This document shows, piece after piece, positions 52,783 through 60,002 of a stretch of 64,000 nucleotides of DNA. Within the stretch, counting starts at the first letter, position 1. Each line of letters opens with the position of its first letter. Both the position numbers and the translations under genes were made by a program. The notes under the pieces were generated by a model, which made no database searches, was not told where the DNA came from, and saw only the letters and a program-made list of their open reading frames with translations. The DNA comes from Gemmatimonadota bacterium (lineage in GTDB: Bacteria > Gemmatimonadota > Gemmatimonadetes > Gemmatimonadales > Gemmatimonadaceae), in contig JADJNZ010000001.1 of NCBI GenBank assembly GCA_016714015.1, positions 558,001 to 622,000 of the forward strand. Direction: 5' to 3'.

Positions 52783-53070
52783 ATGCCGGTGACGCGCATC
52801 AACGAGTTCCATGCGGCCCCGGGCCGCGAGGCGGCGCTTCGCGCGTTCCTCGACCGCGTGATCGCGCTCGTGTCCGCGGCGCCCGGGTGCGCGTCCTGCG
52901 AACTCCTCGTCGATCCGACCGACGCGAGTCGCCTCCTCATTCTCGAAGCATGGACCGACATCGCGGCACACCAGGCTGCGGCCTCGCAGGTGCCGCCGGA
53001 CATGTATGCTGCGTTCAAGGAGTTGATCGCCGAGCCGCCTCGCGGCCGCTATTACGCATCGCCGGCGTAG
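52783..53070 (+). CDS. antibiotic biosynthesis monooxygenase (ABM)-type small protein
   Basis: Ferredoxin-fold dimer of 95 residues: TRINEFHAAPGREAALRAFL, then SAAPGCASCELLVDPTDASR and LLILEAWTDIAAHQAAASQV. The pattern of a first strand, helix, PGC-x-SCEL and EAWTD matches ABM/YgiN-like proteins, which act as small monooxygenases or stress proteins. No heme or quinone specificity can be assigned. It starts ATG at 52783. Confidence 0.78.
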   Translation: MPVTRINEFHAAPGREAALRAFLDRVIALVSAAPGCASCELLVDPTDASRLLILEAWTDIAAHQAAASQVPPDMYAAFKELIAEPPRGRYYASPA

Positions 53071-53113
53071 GGCGAGTCCTGCGCGAACGCCGTCTCCCTC
53101 CGGAGGACGAACC

Positions 53114-53707
53114 ATGCGACGCCCGTTCCGCTCCATCGCCCTGTTCCCGATCCTCTCGCTCCTCGCGTCCGCCTGCACGCTCCGCTACTCGCAGACGACG
53201 TTCAAGGATCCCGTGCTGCAGAGCGAGAAGGCCGGCTTCTCGATGCAGACCGGGCTCGTGCTCTTCGGGCGCGATCATGCGTTCGGTCGCACCGATGCGC
53301 AGCTGCTGCTCAATCGGCAGGAGTTCGCGTCACAGCCCAAGACCGTCCTGCAGAACGTCTCCCTGACCGCGCGCTACTTCCCGGTGCGCTCCGGATTCGT
53401 CCGGCCCTTCGTCGGCGGCGGATACGGGCAGCGCGCCTTCTTCACCGAGACGACCGTCAGCACCTGCCCCTCGGGCTACATCTGCTTCCCCGGCTACGAC
53501 GAGGACTTCCAGGACACCAACCGCCAGCGACTCAACACCGGATACAATCCGCTCGTGACCTTCGGCGTGGAACTCGGTGACCGGAAGGCACAGGGCGCGT
53601 CGTCCACATGGGTCATCGACGCGACGCGCGAACTGGCGACGCCGGACGGCGACTGGGACTTCCGCGCCTGGCGGGTGAGTCTCGGTCTCGTCTGGAGACT
53701 CTGGTGA
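53114..53707 (+). CDS. outer membrane beta-barrel-like lipoprotein
   Basis: Exported protein of 197 residues. The signal FRSIALFPILSLLASAC ends in a lipobox. Alternating strands follow (FSMQTGLVLFGRDHAFGRTD, NVSLTARYFPVRSGFVRPFV, GGGYGQRAFFTETTV) and the final residues WRVSLGLVWRLW fit a C-terminal barrel strand ending in an aromatic. Two Cys (TCPSGYICFPGY) may form a surface disulfide. A GGAGG lies 11 nt before the ATG. Function is unknown. Confidence 0.72.
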   Translation: MRRPFRSIALFPILSLLASACTLRYSQTTFKDPVLQSEKAGFSMQTGLVLFGRDHAFGRTDAQLLLNRQEFASQPKTVLQNVSLTARYFPVRSGFVRPFVGGGYGQRAFFTETTVSTCPSGYICFPGYDEDFQDTNRQRLNTGYNPLVTFGVELGDRKAQGASSTWVIDATRELATPDGDWDFRAWRVSLGLVWRLW

Positions 53708-53848
53708 GGATCCCTGCGGATCGTGCGGAACGGTCCGGTTCGGCCGTCATGGATCGGGTCGGTCTGCCCTGTCCGGATTCGCTTGACGAGAGTCGGTCCT
53801 GCCCACTGCATGCTTGTGGTATTTCGACCGCTTACGCAGGTTTCTTCT

Positions 53849-54052
53849 ATGGCCGACGCACCCGACATCCGCCCCGACGCGAAGCGACTCGTCGATCAGC
53901 TCCCTCCGAGCGCGAGCTGGGACGACTTGGCGTACGAGATCTACGTCCGACAGTCGATCGAGCAGGGTGTCGCTGACGCCGACGCGGGCCGCACGCTGGA
54001 TCACGAGACGGCTCTCGCACGCGTGCGCGCCCGGATTCGCCGCGCATCGTGA
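53849..54052 (+). CDS. antitoxin of a ParE-type module
   Basis: Product of 67 residues (MADAPDIRPDAKRLVDQLPP, SASWDDLAYEIYVRQSIEQG) ending in a helical tail (HETALARVRARIRRAS). This is the layout of antitoxins paired with ParE/RelE toxins, with the WDDLAYEIYVRQSIEQG segment typical. It should bind and neutralise the toxin and repress the operon. Its stop shares an A with the toxin start (TGATG). Confidence 0.78.
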   Translation: MADAPDIRPDAKRLVDQLPPSASWDDLAYEIYVRQSIEQGVADADAGRTLDHETALARVRARIRRAS

Positions 54053-54342
54053 TGCTGCCGCTCCGCTGGACGGAGCACGCCGTCACACAGCTCGAAGGCA
54101 TCGTCCAATACATCAGCGCCACGTCGCCCGTCTACGCCGAGGGCGTGGTGCTGCGGATCGATCAGCGGTTGCAAGCAGCGCGCCTTCAGCCTGGCATGGG
54201 GAAGCCGGTTCCTGAGAAGGACGATCCGACGATCCGGGAGCTTGTCTCGCCGCCGTACCGCGTGTTCTACCGGCCCCGCAGCGAGTGCATCGAGGTGCTC
54301 GCCATCGTGCACGGTCGGCAGGTGCTCGACGACGCCTTCTAG
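54052..54342 (+). CDS. ParE/RelE-family toxin
   Basis: Product of 96 residues with the ParE fold: LRWTEHAVTQLEGIVQYISA, then SPVYAEGVVLRIDQRLQAAR, MGKPVPEKDDPTIRELVSPP, YRVFYRPRSECIEVLAIVHG and RQVLDDAF. The REL...YRVFYR and IVHGRQVL motifs are characteristic. ParE toxins poison gyrase and RelE toxins cleave mRNA; sequence alone does not decide which. Located in a chromosomal accessory stretch. Confidence 0.85.
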   Translation: MLPLRWTEHAVTQLEGIVQYISATSPVYAEGVVLRIDQRLQAARLQPGMGKPVPEKDDPTIRELVSPPYRVFYRPRSECIEVLAIVHGRQVLDDAF

Positions 54343-54397
54343 AGGCCACGCGCCGCAAGCTGACGTCAGCTCGCACGAACCCGCACTGGAGAAGCCA

Positions 54398-54892
54398 GTG
54401 GATCCCAAGGCGCCGCACGGTCCCGAGTCGATCCCCGAGACGGTCGCGCAACGCGTCCTCGCACGCGCGGCGGAGTTGGACGCCGCATGGCGCGAAGTGT
54501 CGGCGCTCACGCAGCGCGAGGCGGCGGTCGCAGCCGATGCGCGTGCCCGTCCCGGTGTGTTCCACCAGCTCTGGCGTCGCCTTCGACACCCGGATGATCC
54601 GGCCATGCGCCTCAGCACGGCGGATCGCATCCTCACGGGTGCGACCGCGACGGCCGGTGCGCTCGGACTGTGGATCGGACTGGTCCAGCTCGCCGACGCA
54701 TTCGGCGCACCGTGGCTCTTCCTCCCGCTCAGCCAGTTCGTCGCAGCCGGTCTCGCGATCCGCAGCGGTCCTGCGCATTGGGCGCTCATGCTCGCGGGTA
54801 TCGCCGGGGTCGCGCTGGGTGCGTTCCTCGGGTCGCGGCGCATGTCGCCGGAGTTCACGCTCCCGGCGCAGGCACCGTTGTTGGCGGGATAG
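54398..54892 (+). CDS. hypothetical small membrane protein
   Basis: Product of 164 residues from a GTG at 54398 with GGAG 8 nt upstream. An N-terminal helical part (ESIPETVAQRVLARAAELDA, AWREVSALTQREAAVAADAR) is followed by two or three hydrophobic helices (ILTGATATAGALGLWIGLVQ, FLPLSQFVAAGLAIRSGPAH, WALMLAGIAGVALGAFLGSR). It looks like a cytoplasmic helix anchored in the inner membrane. No family is recognised. Confidence 0.62.
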   Translation: MDPKAPHGPESIPETVAQRVLARAAELDAAWREVSALTQREAAVAADARARPGVFHQLWRRLRHPDDPAMRLSTADRILTGATATAGALGLWIGLVQLADAFGAPWLFLPLSQFVAAGLAIRSGPAHWALMLAGIAGVALGAFLGSRRMSPEFTLPAQAPLLAG

Positions 54893-54974
54893 TTCGGCGC
54901 CCGTCTCGCCCGTGCACGGATCGTCCACCACCCGCCCTCGGGCGACCACCCACCTTCGATCGATCGTGCTCCCC

Positions 54975-56090
54975 ATGCCCGCACTTCTCCTCTTGGCGTC
55001 GCTGTGCGCCGCCACCGCGCAGGCACCGGCCCGTCCCGCGGCGGATTCCGTGCAGGTCCGCATGCAGCGGATCGCCGACAGCGTCGTCGCCGCGAGGCCG
55101 CGCATGCCCGGGATCATCATCGCCGTCGAACACCCGGCCACGGGCAGGCGATGGAGCGTGGCGGCGGGACTCGCGGATACGGCGCGGAAGACGCGGCTCA
55201 TGCCCGACCAGCCGGTCCGGCTGGCGAGCAACACGAAGACCTACACCGCCGCCGCGGTGCTGCGGCTCGTGGAGATGGGACGGCTCGCGCTTGGTGATCC
55301 GTTGGCCAAGCACCTGCCGCCGCCGATCGATTCGCTCCTCCGGCGCGATGGGTACGCGACCGACAGCATCACCATCGAGCAGGTGCTGAATCACCGGGCG
55401 GGACTCAATGAACACCCGGCCGTGCGAAGCTATGTCGCGATGCTCCGCACCGATCCACAGCATCACTGGACGCCGCGCGAGCAGCTCCAGTGGCTGGTGG
55501 ACAGCCTCTCGCCGGTGGGGCCGCCCGGTGCGCAGTTCCGCTATTCGGACGCCGGCTACGTGATGCTGGGGCTGATCGTCGAGCGGCTTGTCGGACAGCC
55601 CCTCGGCCCCGCGGTGCGGTCGCTCGTGCGCTTCGACCGGCTGGGACTCCGCCACACCTGGTGGGAGCAGATGGAGCCCGCGCCCTCCGGCGTACCGGAC
55701 CGGGCGCACCAGTATCTCGGTGGGCTCGACGCGTACGGCATCGACCCCTCGTTCGACCTCTACGGCGGCGGCGGCATCGTGGCGCCGATGGCCGAGCTCG
55801 CGCATTTCCTCACCGCGCTGCTCGACGGACAGGTGTTCGAGCAGCGCGAGACGCTCGACGCCATGATGCGCCCGCGGAGCGCGGAGATGAACGGCTATGG
55901 GATGGGCCTCTTCGGATCGCGGGTGGACGGGATGACCGGGCGTGGCCACAGCGGCTTCTGGGGCACGACCGCGATGGTGTTCCCGGACGCGGGCGTGACG
56001 ATCGCGGTGGCGATCACCGAGCAGGGTGAGTTTCGGCAGGCGAACGCCGTGATGGGCGCGGTGCTGAAGGTGCTGGGGGACGGACCATAG
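54975..56090 (+). CDS. secreted serine hydrolase, beta-lactamase/class C family
   Basis: Exported penicillin-binding-protein-fold hydrolase of 371 residues. The signal peptide is MPALLLLASLCAATAQ. The SxxK nucleophile motif is RLASNTKTYTAAAVLRLVEM. The second motif reads RYSDAGYVMLGLIVE (YSD in place of the usual YxN) and the third is GRGHSGFWGTTAMVFPDAGV (HxG). Related proteins are esterases, D-aminopeptidases or carboxypeptidases more often than true beta-lactamases. Substrate unknown. Confidence 0.82.
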   Translation: MPALLLLASLCAATAQAPARPAADSVQVRMQRIADSVVAARPRMPGIIIAVEHPATGRRWSVAAGLADTARKTRLMPDQPVRLASNTKTYTAAAVLRLVEMGRLALGDPLAKHLPPPIDSLLRRDGYATDSITIEQVLNHRAGLNEHPAVRSYVAMLRTDPQHHWTPREQLQWLVDSLSPVGPPGAQFRYSDAGYVMLGLIVERLVGQPLGPAVRSLVRFDRLGLRHTWWEQMEPAPSGVPDRAHQYLGGLDAYGIDPSFDLYGGGGIVAPMAELAHFLTALLDGQVFEQRETLDAMMRPRSAEMNGYGMGLFGSRVDGMTGRGHSGFWGTTAMVFPDAGVTIAVAITEQGEFRQANAVMGAVLKVLGDGP

Positions 56091-56189
56091 GACATCTGGT
56101 GCGTGGAATGCCACGAGCGCCCCACCGCGATCGCTCGATCGAGCGTCGGACCACGCGACGTCAGACGGACCGGCAGTGGATCGATTCCC

Positions 56190-56217
56190 TTGACCACGTG
56201 TACGTTGTACATACATT
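56190..56217 (+). promoter_or_regulatory. brnTA promoter with operator palindrome
   Basis: TTGACC (56190-56195), a 16-bp spacer, TACATT (56212-56217). The perfect palindrome TGTACGTTGTACA at 56199-56211 fills the space between -35 and -10, where the BrnA or BrnTA repressor would block polymerase. The brnT RBS (AGGAG) follows at 56219. Confidence 0.65.
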
Positions 56218-56223
56218 CAGGAG

Positions 56224-56520
56224 ATGAGCGCCATCCGCTTCGAGTGGGATAGCACCAAGGCGGCGTCGAACCTCCGCAAGCACGGCGTCGCGTTCGAGGA
56301 GGCGCGCACCGTCTTCGAGGACGACGAGGCGCTCTTGATCGCCGATCCGGAGCACTCCGCCGCCGAGGAGCGGTTCGTGCTCATCGGCCTCAGCGCCGCG
56401 CTGCGGGTCATCGTGGTCGTGCATTGCGAACGAGACGACGGGGATGTCATCCGCATCATCTCGGCGCGCAAGGCCGATCGCGGTGAGCGCGCCGATTACG
56501 CTTCCAGGAGAACACCATGA
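56224..56520 (+). CDS. brnT: BrnT ribonuclease toxin
   Basis: RNase toxin of 98 residues of the BrnT/BrnA type II module. The N-terminal signature IRFEWDSTKAASNLRKHGVA, followed by FEEARTVFEDDEALL and ERFVLIGLSAALRVIVVVHC, and the tail IRIISARKADRGERADY match the family closely. Its stop overlaps the brnA start (ATGA). Confidence 0.92.
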   Translation: MSAIRFEWDSTKAASNLRKHGVAFEEARTVFEDDEALLIADPEHSAAEERFVLIGLSAALRVIVVVHCERDDGDVIRIISARKADRGERADYASRRTP

Positions 56521-56747
56521 AGAAGCACTACGACTTCTCGAAGGCCATCAAGAATCCGTACGCGAAGCGGTTGAAGCGGTCGGTGACGATCCGCCTCGAT
56601 GAGTCGACGGTCGAGTATTTCAAGGCGCTCGCCGAGGAGACCGAGCTGCCCTATCAGAGCTTGATCAATCTGTACCTTCGCGACTGCGCGGCGTCGGGCC
56701 GGCGGCTGGCACTGACCTGGCGCCCGCTGCGCGCCGCGGGCGTCTAG
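56517..56747 (+). CDS. brnA: BrnA antitoxin
   Basis: Antitoxin and autorepressor of 76 residues. The C-terminal ribbon-helix-helix is SVTIRLDESTVEYFKALAEE then TELPYQSLINLYLRDCAASG, which is the BrnA signature; the basic N-terminus (KKHYDFSKAIKNPYAKRLKR) wraps BrnT. Toxin first, antitoxin second is the usual order for this module. Confidence 0.92.
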   Translation: MKKHYDFSKAIKNPYAKRLKRSVTIRLDESTVEYFKALAEETELPYQSLINLYLRDCAASGRRLALTWRPLRAAGV

Positions 56748-56811
56748 CGGCACTCGGCGCGGAAACGCCCTCTCCCCTTCACCCTGACACTTCTCCTCGG
56801 ACCCCGCCCCG

Positions 56812-57927
56812 TCACGGCGCCTCGAAGATCTTGAGCCCCGACCGAAAGCGCGTCGCCGTCGCCCACGTCGTCGGCAGCACGTTGGCGAACGCACCCGCAT
56901 ACGCCACGAATCCCGCCGGCGCGGGCTCGCCCGCCGGGTGCACCACGACGAACATCACGTTGAAGTTCTTCTGCGACACGCTGCTCGCGGGCGTGCGCAC
57001 CCCGTGCAGGGCGACGATGTCGCTGATCTTCACGATGCGCTTCTTGATGAACTTGTACGGCTCGCCGCACAGGGGGCCGGCCGCGTTGTAGGCGTCGTTC
57101 CCGGGGATCGGGGCGAACACGTGCTGCGTCACCGGCGCGACCTGTGCCGGCGGGATCAGCCCCATCAGGTAGAGCGACAGGTCGGAGAAGCGCGTGGTGG
57201 TGCCGGGACTCCCCTGACTCACGCACGTCGTGCGGTTGCGCACGATCCAGTGCGCGTTCGCCAGCGGATCGACGACCGTCGAGTCCCCATTGAAGAGATC
57301 GAGGGTGTTCTGGTAGTGGCCGGGATACGTGGTCCCGAAGTTCTCGATGCCCATCAGCCAATAGTGGCCGAGTTCGTGGAGGAGCTCGTTCTGGAAGCCC
57401 GTGAAGAAGAGCATGGGATCGAAGCCGACGGCGTCCGCCATAGCCCAATGCTGGTAGAAGGCCAGTTGGACGACGTTCTTGAGCTGCGGCGCCTCGGGGA
57501 ACGCGCACGAGTCGCATGAGCCGATGCCCGAGATCTGTCGGTTGGCCACGAAGCTGCTGGACGTGATGAGCGGCTTGGTCGGCAGGACGACGAGGAAATC
57601 GACCGTGCTGATGTCGCCGTAGACCGCCTCGAGGCGATCGACGAGCGCGACGTAGTCGATGACGTAGCGCGCATCGGGCGGCGGGTACGCGGCGTGGATG
57701 TTGAGGATCGACCCGGGCGCGGTGTCCTCGAGCACGTGCACCGTCGGCCACGCCGTGGTCGCGGCCGGGGTCGCGGACGTGGTCCTGGTCGCGGGCATGT
57801 CGGCCGGCGCCACGACCTCCCTGTCCCGCGCGCAGGCCGACATCGCGAGCGAGAGGAGGGCTGACAGCGCGGTGCGGCGGAGGAGCGCGGGCGCCGCCGC
57901 GCGGCCACGAAGGTGGGGGACGTGCAT
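56812..57927 (-). CDS. secreted lipoprotein with zinc-protease motif
   Basis: Exported protein of 371 residues from the ATG at 57927. The signal RRTALSALLSLAMSAC ends in a lipobox. The motif HELGH occurs in NELLHELGHYWLMGIENFGT, consistent with a metalloprotease. CDSCAFPEAP holds a close Cys pair and SDLSLYLMGLIPPAQVAPV recurs in M6-like or related secreted peptidases. The C-terminal part (FNVMFVVVHPAGEPAPAGFV) may be a beta domain. Substrate and precise family are unknown. Confidence 0.68.
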   Translation of the reverse strand: MHVPHLRGRAAAPALLRRTALSALLSLAMSACARDREVVAPADMPATRTTSATPAATTAWPTVHVLEDTAPGSILNIHAAYPPPDARYVIDYVALVDRLEAVYGDISTVDFLVVLPTKPLITSSSFVANRQISGIGSCDSCAFPEAPQLKNVVQLAFYQHWAMADAVGFDPMLFFTGFQNELLHELGHYWLMGIENFGTTYPGHYQNTLDLFNGDSTVVDPLANAHWIVRNRTTCVSQGSPGTTTRFSDLSLYLMGLIPPAQVAPVTQHVFAPIPGNDAYNAAGPLCGEPYKFIKKRIVKISDIVALHGVRTPASSVSQKNFNVMFVVVHPAGEPAPAGFVAYAGAFANVLPTTWATATRFRSGLKIFEAP

Positions 57928-58158
57928 GGTCAGCTCTTGGAAGTGGAGGTGATCGGAATGGACGTGCAAGCGCGGTCCGCTGGTGCGCGAATATGGAGCG
58001 TGTTCGAGGAACTCATGCGATCCGTGGGCGACCTCCTCTCTCCAGAGTACTGAGGCGCGATGGGCGAGAAGGGAGGGAAACGTCCCGGGGTGAGGGAGAG
58101 GGTGTTCCCGCTCTCGCGCCCCCCGCCGGCCCTTGGGACCCGCACGCGATAGCGACGA
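57928..58158. other. intergenic stretch without a gene
   Basis: No frame with coding character. GAAGGGAGGGAAACG and GTGAGGGAGAGGG resemble fragments of a family B arm, but no inverted partner is visible. Confidence 0.3.
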
Positions 58159-58629
58159 CTAGTCGAGGTGGAGCTCCGCGGCCCGAACCTCACTGATCGG
58201 AAGCTGCGCGAGCACCGCGCCGCAATCCGCCAGCAGTTGCACGACCCCTCGCTCAGGCACGTACCGGACGTTGTCGTCGTGGAGTACACTCCGCAGGCCC
58301 GCGACGTCGTCCTCCGCGACCATGCGGTAGATGTCCACTACGGGGTCGATCGACGAGACTGCGCAGGTGTGGTAGGCGCAGGTCAACGCATCGACGACGC
58401 ACGAGTGGTTGCCACGCCCGTGCGTCCCGTCCTGCGATGCCGCATTGACCTCGTGCCCCGCATCGCCGGCACAGAGGTTGCACTTCGCCGTACATACCTC
58501 GAAGCGTGATGCCTCCAGCTGCGCTTGCAGGGTCGCCGTCGACCGCACATCCGCTGGACTGCCGGATCCTGCCGCGCCTGCCAAGAGGAGGAGGCAGGCG
58601 GACGTTCCAAGGACTCGTGTCATCGTCAT
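58159..58629 (-). CDS. small secreted cysteine-rich protein
   Basis: Product of 156 residues. Its ATG overlaps the stop of the propeller gene (ATGA). The signal RVLGTSACLLLLAGAAGSGS is Sec type. The mature protein has seven Cys in about 55 residues (FEVCTAKCNLCAGDAGH, then HSCVVDALTCAYHTC and later DCGAV), arranged like metal- or disulfide-bound sites. No family is recognised. Co-translation with the propeller protein suggests joint function. Confidence 0.62.
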   Translation of the reverse strand: MTMTRVLGTSACLLLLAGAAGSGSPADVRSTATLQAQLEASRFEVCTAKCNLCAGDAGHEVNAASQDGTHGRGNHSCVVDALTCAYHTCAVSSIDPVVDIYRMVAEDDVAGLRSVLHDDNVRYVPERGVVQLLADCGAVLAQLPISEVRAAELHLD

Positions 58630-59762
58630 TCGGGACTCCGTCGCTGGTGTTCGGGTGAGATGCTGACTTCCATGACCACGAGCCGCCCGTTGCCGCCTCC
58701 GGGACCGATCCCCCAGAGGCGTCCGCCGCCGAGGTTGCCTGCGATGTACTCGTCGAGATCCCGCATGGACACCAGCGTGCGCGTCTTCGGATCGAACACG
58801 AAGAGCCGCGTGTTGAAGTAGCGGCCCCAGTCGTCGATCTCGATGGTCGGCTGCCCATCGACCGTTCGACTCGGGGCGAGTGCCTCCGCCCACCGCGGAT
58901 CACGATACGCCATGGTCACCAGCAGGCGGCCGTCGGCGAGCTGTTCGATCGCATGGAACATCTGCCCGACCAGTCGTGGCTCGCGCGTCACATGGAGCGC
59001 CTCGAACTCCGGTATCGGCAGGTCCCACACCTCCAACTGCTCGCCCGCGGCACTCCAGCGCTGCAATCGCGGCGCCCTCGCCGCGACGGTCCAATACGTG
59101 CCATCGCGCTCCGCCCGGACGGGAAGTCGGAGGCGCGGGACCTCCGCCTCGTTCGTGATCCTCGCCGAACGCGTATTGCCGAACGACCGCACCAGTTCGG
59201 CCTTCCGGTCGAACAGGTGCAACGGCATGCCGAACGAGAGTCGCGTGTCGTAGCGCTCCGACACGACGAACCCGCCTCCCGCGGCGAGCATGATGTGCAG
59301 AGGCTTCCGGCCGCTCCACGGTTGGGATCGCGCGAGACCGCCGTCCGGTGCGAAGAGGGTGAGCCTCGCGTTCGCCTCGTCGAAGACGGCAGTGGAATCG
59401 GCCCACCATCGCGCGACGAGTGCCGGTCGCCGGAACTCGCCGGGCCCAGCGCCGACTCCACCGATCGGGGCGATGTAGCTGCCGTCGCGCGAGAAACGAT
59501 GCACGCGATCGGCGATGGGGTCCGACACCGCCCAGTCATGTGTCGCGAACGGCGAGACCGCGTCAGGCAGCGGCGGGAGGCCGCCATCCGGCCAAGACGC
59601 GTCGAATCGGACGCGCACCACCACATCGAGATGGCAGCGCACACACGTCGGTCGCAGGTCGATGACCGGCTGCGACCAGGCCGGTGGGGCGAGTAAGCCC
59701 GAGAGGAGATGCGCCAGGCCGAACGCGAACAGGCGGGCCGTCCCTCGCTTCTGGATGCTCAC
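58626..59762 (-). CDS. secreted beta-propeller-like protein with a CxxCH motif
   Basis: Exported protein of 378 residues. The signal RLFAFGLAHLLSGLLAPPAW is followed at once by RPTCVRCHLDVVV; CVRCH is a heme c attachment consensus, although in this setting it may instead be a disulfide or metal site. NHL/6-bladed repeats follow (ADRVHRFSRDGSYIAPIGGV, GAGPGEFRRPALVARWWADS, ANARLTLFAPDGGLARSQPW). Similar 6-bladed proteins are common in this group of bacteria. It is coupled to the Cys-rich gene downstream. Confidence 0.72.
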   Translation of the reverse strand: MSIQKRGTARLFAFGLAHLLSGLLAPPAWSQPVIDLRPTCVRCHLDVVVRVRFDASWPDGGLPPLPDAVSPFATHDWAVSDPIADRVHRFSRDGSYIAPIGGVGAGPGEFRRPALVARWWADSTAVFDEANARLTLFAPDGGLARSQPWSGRKPLHIMLAAGGGFVVSERYDTRLSFGMPLHLFDRKAELVRSFGNTRSARITNEAEVPRLRLPVRAERDGTYWTVAARAPRLQRWSAAGEQLEVWDLPIPEFEALHVTREPRLVGQMFHAIEQLADGRLLVTMAYRDPRWAEALAPSRTVDGQPTIEIDDWGRYFNTRLFVFDPKTRTLVSMRDLDEYIAGNLGGGRLWGIGPGGGNGRLVVMEVSISPEHQRRSPE

Positions 59763-60002
59763 GCGGCGGTCCTCCGGATGCCGACGGCACTAGGCTCGCA
59801 TCGGGACCGGCGGCGCGCAAGAGTCCGAGGTTCCCGAGGAACGAAGAGCGAGAGGAAGGGGCGAGGCGTGAGAGGGAGGGAGCAGTGTCAGAGATCTCAC
59901 GCATCCAGCACCGGATCCACGCACGAGCGGGGCGCCCGGCTCACCGGACGCCCCGCTCGCCTCATCACCGGTCGCGCTCTCGCGCGACCGTGACGCGTTC
60001 GC
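59763..60002. other. intergenic region with degenerate family B sequence and a terminator
   Basis: GAGGAACGAAGAGCGAGAGG and GGGGCGAGGCGTGAGAGGGAGG at 59838-59880 match the left arm of family B, but no right arm is present. No gene is visible. Confidence 0.5.
59925..59958 (-). terminator. terminator hairpin after the NYN/LOTUS gene
   Basis: GAGCGGGGCG-C-CCGG, loop CTCA, CCGG-A-CGCCCCGCTC: 14 paired bases, 45 bp past the stop at 60003. No long U-run follows, so termination may be partly Rho-assisted. Confidence 0.6.
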
